DNA of 64,000 nt from Dyadobacter sp. CY312 (GTDB lineage Bacteria > Bacteroidota > Bacteroidia > Cytophagales > Spirosomataceae): contig NZ_JAJUXG010000014.1 of NCBI RefSeq assembly GCF_021390535.1, positions 240,898-304,897 of the forward strand, written 5' to 3'. The position numbers and the translations under genes are program-made. The notes below the pieces were generated by a model that was not told where the DNA came from, made no database searches, and was given only the letters and a program-made list of their open reading frames with translations. This document shows, in pieces, positions 42,301-49,997 of the stretch. Every line of letters starts with the position of its first letter. Position 1 is the first letter of the stretch.

Positions 42301-43536
42301 TTCACCACCCATGTGTTCAAACAGAACGTGGGCTTTCTTTTGCAGCAGTTGCTTTTGTATTGGCTCGTTTTCACCAGTCAGATTCTGGTAAAATGCAGTG
42401 AAGGCTTGCTCCGACTTATTATTGGTAAATAAATTATTGACTGTTGCCAGAAACTCATAGCCCGTTGTGCCTTGAATTGGCCACTGTTGTGGCATCTCTT
42501 CATGCTGTTCAAGAATTTTTTCCACAACTACGTAAGTCTCAACTCCCGATAGTTGGCGGATGTCGTCCAGATAACCGGAAGGATCATAAAGACCATCGAT
42601 ATGGTCAATTCTCAACCCTTGAAAAATGCCTTCGTCAACCAGTTGTTTAACCAACGCATGGTAATTGCTGAAAACGTGTTCATCCTGGATGTTCAGACAA
42701 ATCAGCCCGTTAACGGTAAAAAACCGCCGGAAATTAATTTGCTGATCTGTGTCCTGCCAGTTACACAAAACGTAAGTTTGCTGGTCAATAATTCGCCTTA
42801 TTCTTTCCGGATTATTATTGGTTTCTTGCAGCAGTTCGTCAACCAATTCCTGCTCATTTGGGTTTTTCATCAACGAGGATAACTGCAACAACAGCTCGTT
42901 CCATCTTTCTGCAAAAACTGCCGGCTCTTCCACGTCATCAATCTCCTTGCATTGCATTCCGATCTGCGCAAGCGCCTGGTTTTGCTTTACAATATCCGAT
43001 TCAAAAAGCGTAGAATATGATCTGGGATTAAGGGGATAATTTGCGCCTTCGTAAGTCAACATCAACCGGTTAGACTCACATGAAATGATTACTTTCCCGT
43101 TCCCGATTTCTTCGTCAAGATCTGTTCTAAGAAAGGGAACCATCAGTTTGCCATGAAAAAGACGGCTGTTCCATGCAATATCAAAAAATTTGGCGTATGC
43201 CGATTGGGCGCCTTTTTCCAGTACATCCATCAACCAGGGATTTTCAGAGTGAAAGGCCATGTGGTTGGGAACAATATCTTGCAACCAGCTCATCTGGTTC
43301 TCCTTTAACGTGTTGCTGATGGATTTCAGTTGATCAATACTACCAATTTCGGGATCGATTTCATTGGGATTGACTCCATCATAACCATGTGTGCTACCTG
43401 GTGTGGATTTGAAAACCGGCGAAGCATATATGGTGCTTACTCCCAATTGACTCAAATATGGGATCAATTTCTCTAAATTTTGAAAAGTAACCTCCTTGTG
43501 GAATTGTAGGCGGTATGTAGAAACTGGATTATTCAT
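39319..43536 (-). CDS. treY: TreY-MalQ fusion: maltooligosyltrehalose synthase / 4-alpha-glucanotransferase
   Basis: A 1405-residue two-enzyme fusion. Residues about 1-890 are TreY (GH13): STYRLQFHKEVTFQNL, DIVPNHMAFHSEN, nucleophile Asp in GLRIDHIDGLYDP, Glu in VVVEKILEQHE and TSTHDTKRGEDVRA. It turns the reducing end of a maltodextrin into a trehalose unit. Residues about 905-1405 are MalQ (GH77): GILIHISSLASPFGIGDLG, Asp in LTRMDHFRAFADYW, Glu in FVAEDLGEI and TGTHDNNTIKG; it rearranges short glucans. All catalytic residues are present in both parts. Starts 8 nt inside the end of treZ, so coupled. Fusion presumably links chain remodelling with trehalose formation. Confidence 0.93.
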   Translation of the reverse strand: MNNPVSTYRLQFHKEVTFQNLEKLIPYLSQLGVSTIYASPVFKSTPGSTHGYDGVNPNEIDPEIGSIDQLKSISNTLKENQMSWLQDIVPNHMAFHSENPWLMDVLEKGAQSAYAKFFDIAWNSRLFHGKLMVPFLRTDLDEEIGNGKVIISCESNRLMLTYEGANYPLNPRSYSTLFESDIVKQNQALAQIGMQCKEIDDVEEPAVFAERWNELLLQLSSLMKNPNEQELVDELLQETNNNPERIRRIIDQQTYVLCNWQDTDQQINFRRFFTVNGLICLNIQDEHVFSNYHALVKQLVDEGIFQGLRIDHIDGLYDPSGYLDDIRQLSGVETYVVVEKILEQHEEMPQQWPIQGTTGYEFLATVNNLFTNNKSEQAFTAFYQNLTGENEPIQKQLLQKKAHVLFEHMGGELENLYQLLVELNLIDEQDLDRVRKEQVRKAIGEFLIHCPVYRYYGNQMPLEEKEIASVQMIFDEVKKAHPDLGDAVGLLENALLVKPLEADEDFNNNALEFYHRAMQFTGPLMAKGVEDTLMYTYERFIGHNDVGDSVASFGITPKDFHKKMIKRHKNWPLSLNTTSTHDTKRGEDVRANLNVLTDIPEVWIARVKRWQEINAPIREKLAAPDVNDEYLIYQTLIGAYPMPGQDDDDFAARLEQYLQKALREAKRNTTWAEPNEEYEKGTQQFAGELLNQQGDFWKDFILFQKEISDFGIINSLSQLILKFTCPGIPDVYQGTELWDLSLVDPDNRREVDYEKRQNWLNEFDKTDRDALLEKLWNDRNDAQIKLWLTQQLFNLRKQNPDLFSEGEYVPLQVKGSLKDNVFAFARIYKKEVLIVVVPLHLATVTKQVDLYKIDWKNTNIELPVRLTPKWENLLTGENQEFERKISLAGLFKNLPFVILKGKRTENERSAGILIHISSLASPFGIGDLGPEAFAFADFLSRSNQRIWQLLPLNPTEVAQGNSPYSALSSRAGNPSLISPELLAHEGLLIGVNLAEYHLPQNGKVDFEKVEKNKSELLEKAFETFKNNPELFPEKEFDEFCKQNAEWLVDFALYMVIKEKHDGKTWTEWEEPLKLRDAKALKTLVEVESERIRFFTWVQFIFDKQWKSLRTYCNKRDIRFIGDMPFYVSYNSSDVWSHRDLFLLDENGKISGVAGVPPDAFSEDGQLWDMPVFNWEAHKEHGYAWWINRLQKNIELYDLTRMDHFRAFADYWVVSGDEKTAVKGEWKLGPGSEFLKTLDAALGGLPFVAEDLGEISPVVLELRDEFNLPGMKVLQFAFDECMAESEFAPHNYTTNFVAYTGTHDNNTIKGWFQTEADKEARERLEAYVGCNVNEDNVNGVMIRLAYSSVAKMAVVPIQDVLGLDEFCKMNSPGSGKDNWTWCLLPGQLTSEAEKQLKLWTRLYNRI

Positions 43537-45373
43537 ACTGATTTGAGTAAAGTGTAATAGATTCTGGTGGCAATATCAACGCCAATTCACCTGAAACCTG
43601 AGCGGGCATGTCCTGAGAGCCGCCCCATTGCAAGTCTGAAGAACCAAGTAATTTACGCCAGCTGGCGGCATACAAGGACACTTCAACTTCCTGCATTTCC
43701 GCTGAAAAGTTCATCAGACAAATGACGTCCTGCACTTTATGCTGACGGCGCAGCACGATCACCTGCGTAGCCGTATTATGCTCCACCGAAACCTTCTTGC
43801 GGTTTAAAACACACAAAGGTGGCTGGCTTTTTCGAGTGGCTATCAGCTCCTTGTAATAATTAAGCATGGTTTGATGTGGCTCCTTTTCAATTAACTCCCA
43901 GTTGAGTTTGGAGCGTTCAAATGTTTCCTCCAATACCGGATCAGGTGCTTCTCCGTCCATATGAAATGCCTCAAATTCCTTTTTACGTCCTTTTCTTACC
44001 ATCTCGACAATCTCTGGATCGGTGTGGCTGACGAAATACTGAAAAGGATTTTTCTCTCCATATTCTTCTCCCATAAATAGCAAGGGCAAATACGGACTTA
44101 CCAGCACGGCTCCGGCAAGTACTTTTTGCATTTCAAAACTTACCAGCTGACTGGTACGCTCGCCCAACATGCGGTTACCGACATGGTCATGGTTTTGAGA
44201 AAAGACAACGAATTGTTCTCCGGAATTTTCCGTTTTCATGCCAAAGACTTTCTTGCGGTGCTCAGAAAACGCACCATCATATACGTAAGCATCCTCGTAC
44301 GATTTTGCCAGTGATCTTATCCCGTCGAAGTCCGAATAATAGCCAGTCTTTTCCTGTCCCGAAGTAACCCGCAAAGCATGGTGGAACTCATCGATCCATT
44401 GCGCGTCCATGCCATATCCTGCCTTGCTAACCGGATTGATAAAGCGTGTGTCATTAAGGTCCAGCTCAACAATGAGATAATGCTTGCGGCCCGTTTGTTG
44501 GATCAATATATCCACCTGCTGTTTGATTTTCTGCAAAATGTGCTCCGGACTGAAATCCTTGATGGCATGTACAGCATCCATCCGAAGCGCGTCGATGTGA
44601 AAATCACGAAACCACATCACAGCATTTTCTATAAAGAAATCACGAACGCCATCACACCAGGCGTCATCGAAATTGATGGCGTTTCCCCATGGCGTACGGT
44701 ATTTTTCGGTAAAATAAGGTCCAAACTCTTCCAGATGATTTCCTTCCGGACCAACGTGATTAAATACAACATCAAGAATAACCGCCAGACCTTTACTGTG
44801 ACAGGCGTCAACCATACTCTGTAAACCTTTGAGACCTCCGTAAGAATGCTGGACACAGAAAGGATAAACACCATCGTAACCCCAGTTTCTGTTGCCGGGA
44901 AACTGGGCAACAGGCATGATTTCAACGGCTGTAATACCCAGATCTACCAGGTAATCGAGCTTCATTTCGGCTGCGGCAAATGTACCTTCGGGTGTGAAAG
45001 TCCCGACATGAAGTTCGTAAATGATATAATCTTTCAACGGGAAGTGCTGCCAACTGTCGTCCTTCCACTGAAACGAATTGATATCAATGGCTCGCGAAGC
45101 ACCGTGTACGTCATCAGGCTGCGAAAGAGATGCCGGATCCGGCAGTTGTTTTTTACCATCAAGTTCAAAATAATACAGATCACCAGATTGCAGATCAGTG
45201 GTTTGTGCAATCCAGTATCCCAGGTCTTTGCAAGTTAAAGAGACGGTTTTGTCTTTGCCGGGAATCAGCAATTCGACCTGATTGGCATCAGGCGCCCACA
45301 GGAGTACCTGCGCTTCTCCAGATGCAGCAAAGTTGACCCCAATTGTTCGCTTGCGTGTATTTATATTGGTCAT
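43529..45373 (-). CDS. treZ: Maltooligosyltrehalose trehalohydrolase (TreZ)
   Basis: A GH13 enzyme of about 614 residues that releases trehalose from maltooligosyltrehalose. Seen: N-terminal CBM48-like part (RTIGVNFAASGEAQVLLWAP), YIIYELHVGTFTPEGTF, DVVFNHVGPEGNHLEEF, nucleophile Asp in DALRMDAVHAIKDF, Glu in YLIVELDLNDTRF and SQNHDHVGNRMLGER. Start taken at ATG 45373 (MTNINTRKRTIG), 53 nt from a TGGCAT motif; the frame is open to 45463, which would put the motif inside the gene. First gene of the treZ-treYmalQ operon. Confidence 0.94.
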   Translation of the reverse strand: MTNINTRKRTIGVNFAASGEAQVLLWAPDANQVELLIPGKDKTVSLTCKDLGYWIAQTTDLQSGDLYYFELDGKKQLPDPASLSQPDDVHGASRAIDINSFQWKDDSWQHFPLKDYIIYELHVGTFTPEGTFAAAEMKLDYLVDLGITAVEIMPVAQFPGNRNWGYDGVYPFCVQHSYGGLKGLQSMVDACHSKGLAVILDVVFNHVGPEGNHLEEFGPYFTEKYRTPWGNAINFDDAWCDGVRDFFIENAVMWFRDFHIDALRMDAVHAIKDFSPEHILQKIKQQVDILIQQTGRKHYLIVELDLNDTRFINPVSKAGYGMDAQWIDEFHHALRVTSGQEKTGYYSDFDGIRSLAKSYEDAYVYDGAFSEHRKKVFGMKTENSGEQFVVFSQNHDHVGNRMLGERTSQLVSFEMQKVLAGAVLVSPYLPLLFMGEEYGEKNPFQYFVSHTDPEIVEMVRKGRKKEFEAFHMDGEAPDPVLEETFERSKLNWELIEKEPHQTMLNYYKELIATRKSQPPLCVLNRKKVSVEHNTATQVIVLRRQHKVQDVICLMNFSAEMQEVEVSLYAASWRKLLGSSDLQWGGSQDMPAQVSGELALILPPESITLYSNQYE

Positions 45374-45398
45374 GAATTTTAATTTTGTTGAGTTGTGG

Positions 45399-45426
45399 TG
45401 TCGCATTGTTGTTAAATAGTATGCCA
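45399..45426 (-). promoter_or_regulatory. Sigma-54-like motif before the trehalose operon
   Basis: Minus-strand TGGCATACTATTTAACAA, first T at 45426, 53 nt before ATG 45373. Confidence 0.6.
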
Positions 45427-45853
45427 GCGTACGGTTGTCCACAATTTCCGCATTGTCCGTCAATCTCGAAAAAAGTGAGATCGGGTATCACTCCCTGTAT
45501 TTGATAAACTTCTTGTCACCACAGGATCGCACGGCTGGCCAGGCATAGGGAGGAACAGCCCAAGTTTACGCTTGCTATGGCATCGACCAATAAAGCAAAC
45601 GATCCGTCTCAAATTAACTGCCCGATACGACTACTTTGGTAGCGCAAATGAAAATAAAAGTTTTTTGAGATGCTGTCAGCGAGTTACGGTGAACCAGATG
45701 GTGTCGAAAAAATTCTCATTTCGGAAAGATCCGTAAGCTTCTGCGATATCAAAACGTCACACCCATATTCAACGCATTGTGAACAACCAAGACTATAGAT
45801 TTTATCCGAATGGCTCTGCGGCGTATGTTGAAGCAATTGAAAACAGATCGTGA

Positions 45854-46063
45854 TTGGCACGGACAGCGAGCCATGGATCGCCACCGAACGGTCAGACTCA
45901 CATAGAACTTATCCGCTCCATTAAACTTGAAAAAGCAGCGGTCGTGCTCGAAAACAGGGACCTAGGCATTTCGCAAATGTCTTACATGACCGAATTTCCA
46001 GCTCCTGACTACTTTACGAAATCTTTCAAAGCTAAATTCAATATGCTTCGAACGGAATACGAC
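45854..46063 (+). pseudogene. Fragment of an AraC-family HTH domain
   Basis: A partial DNA-binding domain: HIELIRSIKLEKAAVVLENR, DLGISQMSYMTEFPAPDYF and TKSFKAKFNMLRTEYDQIRG match the end of the first and the whole second helix-turn-helix of AraC-type regulators (as in hybrid two-component proteins). The first HTH half and every upstream domain are missing, and no sensible start is present. The region 45430-45853 before it shows no gene that I can support. Confidence 0.6.
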
Positions 46064-46105
46064 CAAATACGCGGCATCCGGCCCGGTGGGCCGTGCCTGT
46101 ACCTA

Positions 46106-46175
46106 TTTCGGCCAATGCATTGAGCCCACCAGCGGACGCTCCGATTACCACCATAAACCTTGGTTGCTCTGCCAT
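46106..46175 (-). pseudogene. 5' fragment of a CheB-type methylesterase gene
   Basis: ATG 46175 begins MAEQPRFMVVIGASAGGLNA and LAEI, the first strand and nucleotide-like loop of a CheB methylesterase domain with its Ser; family similarity ends at about 46106. It starts 1 nt after the stop of the large CheB/CheR gene (TAATATG), so it was the next gene of an operon before a rearrangement joined it to the AraC fragment. Confidence 0.6.
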
Positions 46176-46176
46176 A

Positions 46177-49100
46177 TTAATTACTGAGGTAGATGGTAAA
46201 TTTACTACCGATCCCGGGCTCGCTTTCGACTTTGATCCTGCCGCCGGCTGCATGAACGATTTTACTGGTCAAATACAACCCGATCCCGTAACCTTCACCA
46301 TCCGAATGCAGCCTGGTATATTTATTGAAAATGCTATCCAGATAATCTTTTTCGATCCCCATTCCGTTATCCTGGACGGAAAGCATTGTTTGATCATTTT
46401 CCCGTGTAATACGGACCACGACGACCGGGGGCTTTTCAGATCTGTATTTGATGCCATTACCAATCAGGTTGTAGAGAATGCTGCGCAGGTTCTTCTTAGA
46501 AAATACAACCTGCTTTACCTGCACATCTCTTTTGATGACTGTTCCGCTGGATTTGATCCTTTCGGCCAGGCCCCATTCAATGTTTTCCAGCAGATCATCG
46601 ACATCGACTGGCTCTGTTTCAGTGGCATCGCTTTCAATTCTGGCGACCTGAGCAATCTCTGTAACCAGTAAACGGAATTTCTCAACTGACCTTGATAGAA
46701 GGGGCAACATCTCTTTGATATCCTCATCAGTGGTGCCATCAGAGGTTAAAAATGAGATACCCCTTTCGATGTTACCTAACGGGTCCAGCAGATCGTGGGA
46801 GGCGGAATGCACAAAATTATCCAGGTCTTCATTGATGCGCACCAAGGCTTCATTTTTTTTATCCAGCTTCTGTTGAACCATTTTAAGCTCGGTGATATCG
46901 TTGAATGTAATGACGGCCCCACTGATCTTTTTATCGATCAGTTTGATGTAAGGCATGGTCATCACCTGGTACCACCGACCCTGCTTGGCCTGGATTTCCC
47001 TGGTGACAACCGACTCACCCGCAAGTATCTTACTGATATCTTCACTGATGGTTTCAATCTTGAAATTAGTTGAGATATTGCCGAGAGGTCGGCCTACATC
47101 ACTGTCAAGTAAATTGATCAGTTTGACAGTACCCGGAGAAAATTTTACAAGGCGGAGCTGATCATCCACAAAAAGCTGCCCGTTGACATTGCTTCTGAAA
47201 TAATTATTCAGATCATCGTTGAGCTCTAAAAGTTCTTTGTTTTTTAATTGGTAGTCTGAATTGATCGTATGCAGCTCTTCATTGATCGACTGCATTTCCT
47301 CACTCGTGCTTTGCATTTCTTCATTGGCTGAAAGCAGCTCCTCATTGAAAGACTGCATATTTTCATCCAATGAATATAGCCTCTCGTTGGATGCCGTCAG
47401 CTTTTCTTTCAGGTCCCTGATTTCCTGTTCCAAGCTTTGGGTATACTGGTTCACATACATTTCTTCGTCAAAAGCTGTCCTGCCAATAACTTCCGTCTTA
47501 CCTAGTTCTTCCTCACTTATTCGCACTACTAAAAAACCATTATTCCTGCCTTTGTAAATCATGGGACTTATCGATAAGGAAACGCTGATAGTCTGCTCGC
47601 CTTGTCTGATATGGATGCCTGTGACCGAAGCCGGCTCACCGCTGTGGACAACACCTGCAATCACCGTTTTGTAAGCAACGGCAAGCGGCGCTGGGAGCAA
47701 CTCGGTAAGATCAGTGGTCATAATTTTTTGGAGCAAGAATTTGGTCGTGTCCCCATAGAACTTCAATATCTTTTCATTCTGATCAATACAGACCACCAGC
47801 TGATTTAAATCTTTCATCAACGTCTCGTTGACCGCATCTCCGAGCGTGCGGTCCGGCACCTTGCTGGTTTGCTGCTGTGGATGCGGGATATCGGCCAGCT
47901 TTTTATAGGAGACTTCGGGCACTGAAAACGAATCAAACCGCACTACCCGGGTGGCATCCAGGTTTTTATAGACTTTGAATCTTTTGCTGACTACTTTCAA
48001 ACTTTGCAGGATCGGCAGCGGGTTTTCACTGGACCCCAAAAATAGATATCCATGCTGTCTGAGACCAAATAATAGCATCAGATAAATTTTCTTCTGTAAT
48101 GCCGGTGTCATATAGATTAACACATTACGGCAGCTTACAAAATGTATGTTACAGTAGGGCGGGTTTTTGACCAGGTCGTGCTGGGCGAAAATGACCATTT
48201 TACGAAGGGATGGGTTAACTTTATAATCGTCCCCTTCCATCTGAAAAAATCTGTCCAGGCGCTGCCGTGACACATTGGCCAGAGCTCCTGCCTTATACAC
48301 ACCCTTGCCAGCGCGTGAGAGCGCCGCACTATCTATATCGGTCGCGAAGATTTTGACCACATGCTCCGTAATTCTGTCCCCTAACCGCTCACTGACCAGC
48401 ATGGCCATCGAGTAAGCTTCCTCGCCAGTGGCGCAGCCAGTTACCCACAATCTTATTTCTTCCCGCGGCGTAAGTCCTGCAATAATTTCGGGCAGTATCT
48501 GATTTTCGATAAACTCGAAGGATTCTGTATCCCGAAAGAAGCCGGTCACACTGATCAAAAAATCCTTGGCCAACAAATCGATCTCTGCGGGTGTGGCCTT
48601 GATGAACTGGATGTAGGTTTCAAGGTTACCAAAATTATTAGAAGCTGCCCTCCTTTTGATCCTTCTTAAAATCGTGGATTGTTTATAGTCCGAAAAATCC
48701 AGGGGTAATTGGTCTTTGATAAGGTGTACGATCTCACCAACATGTTTTTCATCGTGAATACCAGCGGCCAAAAGATCTAGCTCACGCTTCACATAATCCT
48801 CAATAAGCGCAGGCATCGCTTCGGGTTCCAGTATAAAATCCACCATACCCGTCGCAATCGCATTTGCGGGCATGCTGTGAAATTCTATCCCATCAGGTTC
48901 TCTCGCAATAACCAGCCCACCTGACTTTTTTATGGCTTTAACCCCATCAGTGCCGTCTGAACCCAGGCCGGAAAGAATGACAGCGATAGCCCTGGGACCA
49001 TAATCCAATGCCAGCGAGGTAAAAAACGTATTGATGGTCATGTGAGGGTTCCGGTTATCGGTCTTATCGGTCAGATACAAACTATGGCCACGGACGGTCA

Positions 49101-49353
49101 TATACTTGTCATTGGGGATAATATAAACCTGGTTGACCCGGATCGACATTCCATTTTCGGCTTCCTGTACCACCAGCTTGCTGTGGCGGGAAAGCAGTGA
49201 TACCATATGGCTCTTGAATTCAGCCGACAAATGCTGTACGATCACGTAAGATACCCCATCTGATGGGGTATGGTCAAAAAAAGTATTAAGCTCATCCAGA
49301 CCGCCCGCCGATGCGCCTATTGCTATGATATGATGGGGCTCTGCTGTAAACAT
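46177..49353 (-). CDS. CheB-CheR-PAS-histidine kinase fusion
   Basis: A 1058-residue signalling protein. Residues about 1-190: CheB methylesterase (IAIGASAGGLDELNTFF with the Ser, IVQHLSAEFKSHMV with the His, LSGLGSDGTDGVKAI with the Asp). About 200-470: CheR methyltransferase (FFRDTESFEFIENQILPEI, LWVTGCATGEEAYSMAMLV, FVSCRNVLIYM). About 640-720: a long coiled coil. About 730-840: PAS. About 850-1058: kinase with the phospho-acceptor His in VHSASHDLLDPLGN, N-box NLIGNGIKYR, DNGMGIEKD and GYGIGLYL. No membrane segment. Such fusions act as soluble sensors outside classic chemotaxis; REC-only proteins are likely partners. Confidence 0.93.
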   Translation of the reverse strand: MFTAEPHHIIAIGASAGGLDELNTFFDHTPSDGVSYVIVQHLSAEFKSHMVSLLSRHSKLVVQEAENGMSIRVNQVYIIPNDKYMTVRGHSLYLTDKTDNRNPHMTINTFFTSLALDYGPRAIAVILSGLGSDGTDGVKAIKKSGGLVIAREPDGIEFHSMPANAIATGMVDFILEPEAMPALIEDYVKRELDLLAAGIHDEKHVGEIVHLIKDQLPLDFSDYKQSTILRRIKRRAASNNFGNLETYIQFIKATPAEIDLLAKDFLISVTGFFRDTESFEFIENQILPEIIAGLTPREEIRLWVTGCATGEEAYSMAMLVSERLGDRITEHVVKIFATDIDSAALSRAGKGVYKAGALANVSRQRLDRFFQMEGDDYKVNPSLRKMVIFAQHDLVKNPPYCNIHFVSCRNVLIYMTPALQKKIYLMLLFGLRQHGYLFLGSSENPLPILQSLKVVSKRFKVYKNLDATRVVRFDSFSVPEVSYKKLADIPHPQQQTSKVPDRTLGDAVNETLMKDLNQLVVCIDQNEKILKFYGDTTKFLLQKIMTTDLTELLPAPLAVAYKTVIAGVVHSGEPASVTGIHIRQGEQTISVSLSISPMIYKGRNNGFLVVRISEEELGKTEVIGRTAFDEEMYVNQYTQSLEQEIRDLKEKLTASNERLYSLDENMQSFNEELLSANEEMQSTSEEMQSINEELHTINSDYQLKNKELLELNDDLNNYFRSNVNGQLFVDDQLRLVKFSPGTVKLINLLDSDVGRPLGNISTNFKIETISEDISKILAGESVVTREIQAKQGRWYQVMTMPYIKLIDKKISGAVITFNDITELKMVQQKLDKKNEALVRINEDLDNFVHSASHDLLDPLGNIERGISFLTSDGTTDEDIKEMLPLLSRSVEKFRLLVTEIAQVARIESDATETEPVDVDDLLENIEWGLAERIKSSGTVIKRDVQVKQVVFSKKNLRSILYNLIGNGIKYRSEKPPVVVVRITRENDQTMLSVQDNGMGIEKDYLDSIFNKYTRLHSDGEGYGIGLYLTSKIVHAAGGRIKVESEPGIGSKFTIYLSN

Positions 49354-49469
49354 AAGGAAAAGGTAAGGTGAATACTTAACAAGGTGATTTTCAATTGCAA
49401 CCTACTTGAATTAACCAAGTTATATCAGCTAGTCCCTGGAAACGGACTGCTTTTTAAATATTTGTTACC

Positions 49470-49496
49470 CTTCTAATTGAACTAAAAAGTATGCCA
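49470..49496 (-). promoter_or_regulatory. Sigma-54-like motif before the CheB/CheR fusion gene
   Basis: Minus-strand TGGCATACTTTTTAGTTC, first T at 49496, 143 nt before ATG 49353: the sequence is good but the spacing is larger than elsewhere. Confidence 0.5.
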
Positions 49497-49881
49497 ACAT
49501 TTGAATCAAGAGCTTTAAGGCTACCACTTAGTACGAGGGCCTAACAATTGTCTGTTGTCAATTGAGGCTTCGGATGATTGATAGGATATAATTTCCTCTA
49601 ACCAATTCGGTTAAAGTCACTTACAAGGCACGATTATTGTTGGAGATGTCCGGAATTAATCAGATTTGTGGAAAATAACCTCTTATACCTTATGCAGCAA
49701 GCCCCCGATCTTGATATGCATATCGTCAGCAAATGACAAAACGATGTTTCATTAATTTACTTTGGTTGTATCTGAGTCCCAGGCTTCACATAAGCAGGCA
49801 TGTGCAGCGAAACAAATGGCTAGCAAGTTGAAACCTTTCGCTGATGCCTGCATTTTTAAGGAATTTTTTAGTACCTGTCCC

Positions 49882-49921
49882 GTAAGAAGTAAATTATTGA
49901 TATCAATAATTTACTTCTTAC
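49882..49921. repeat. Perfect 40-bp palindrome without loop
   Basis: GTAAGAAGTAAATTATTGAT (49882-49901) is followed directly by its exact reverse complement (49902-49921). It lies in the 640-nt gap 49354-49997 between a minus-strand and a plus-strand gene, about 75 nt before the beta-helix protein start. Apart from this and the motif at 49496 nothing else was seen in the gap; a short open frame at 49762-49947 has no coding look. Confidence 0.95.
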
Positions 49922-49997
49922 TCTGCTTGCTTACCAATATATTTTAGCCGCCACATCTTCAGTATAATGCTGTGTTGAAGAAGAAACTCCAATTAAT

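Noticed and set aside
49762..49947. Small open frame, 61 codons
   Set aside because: No start context, no family, and the frame runs through the 40-bp palindrome.
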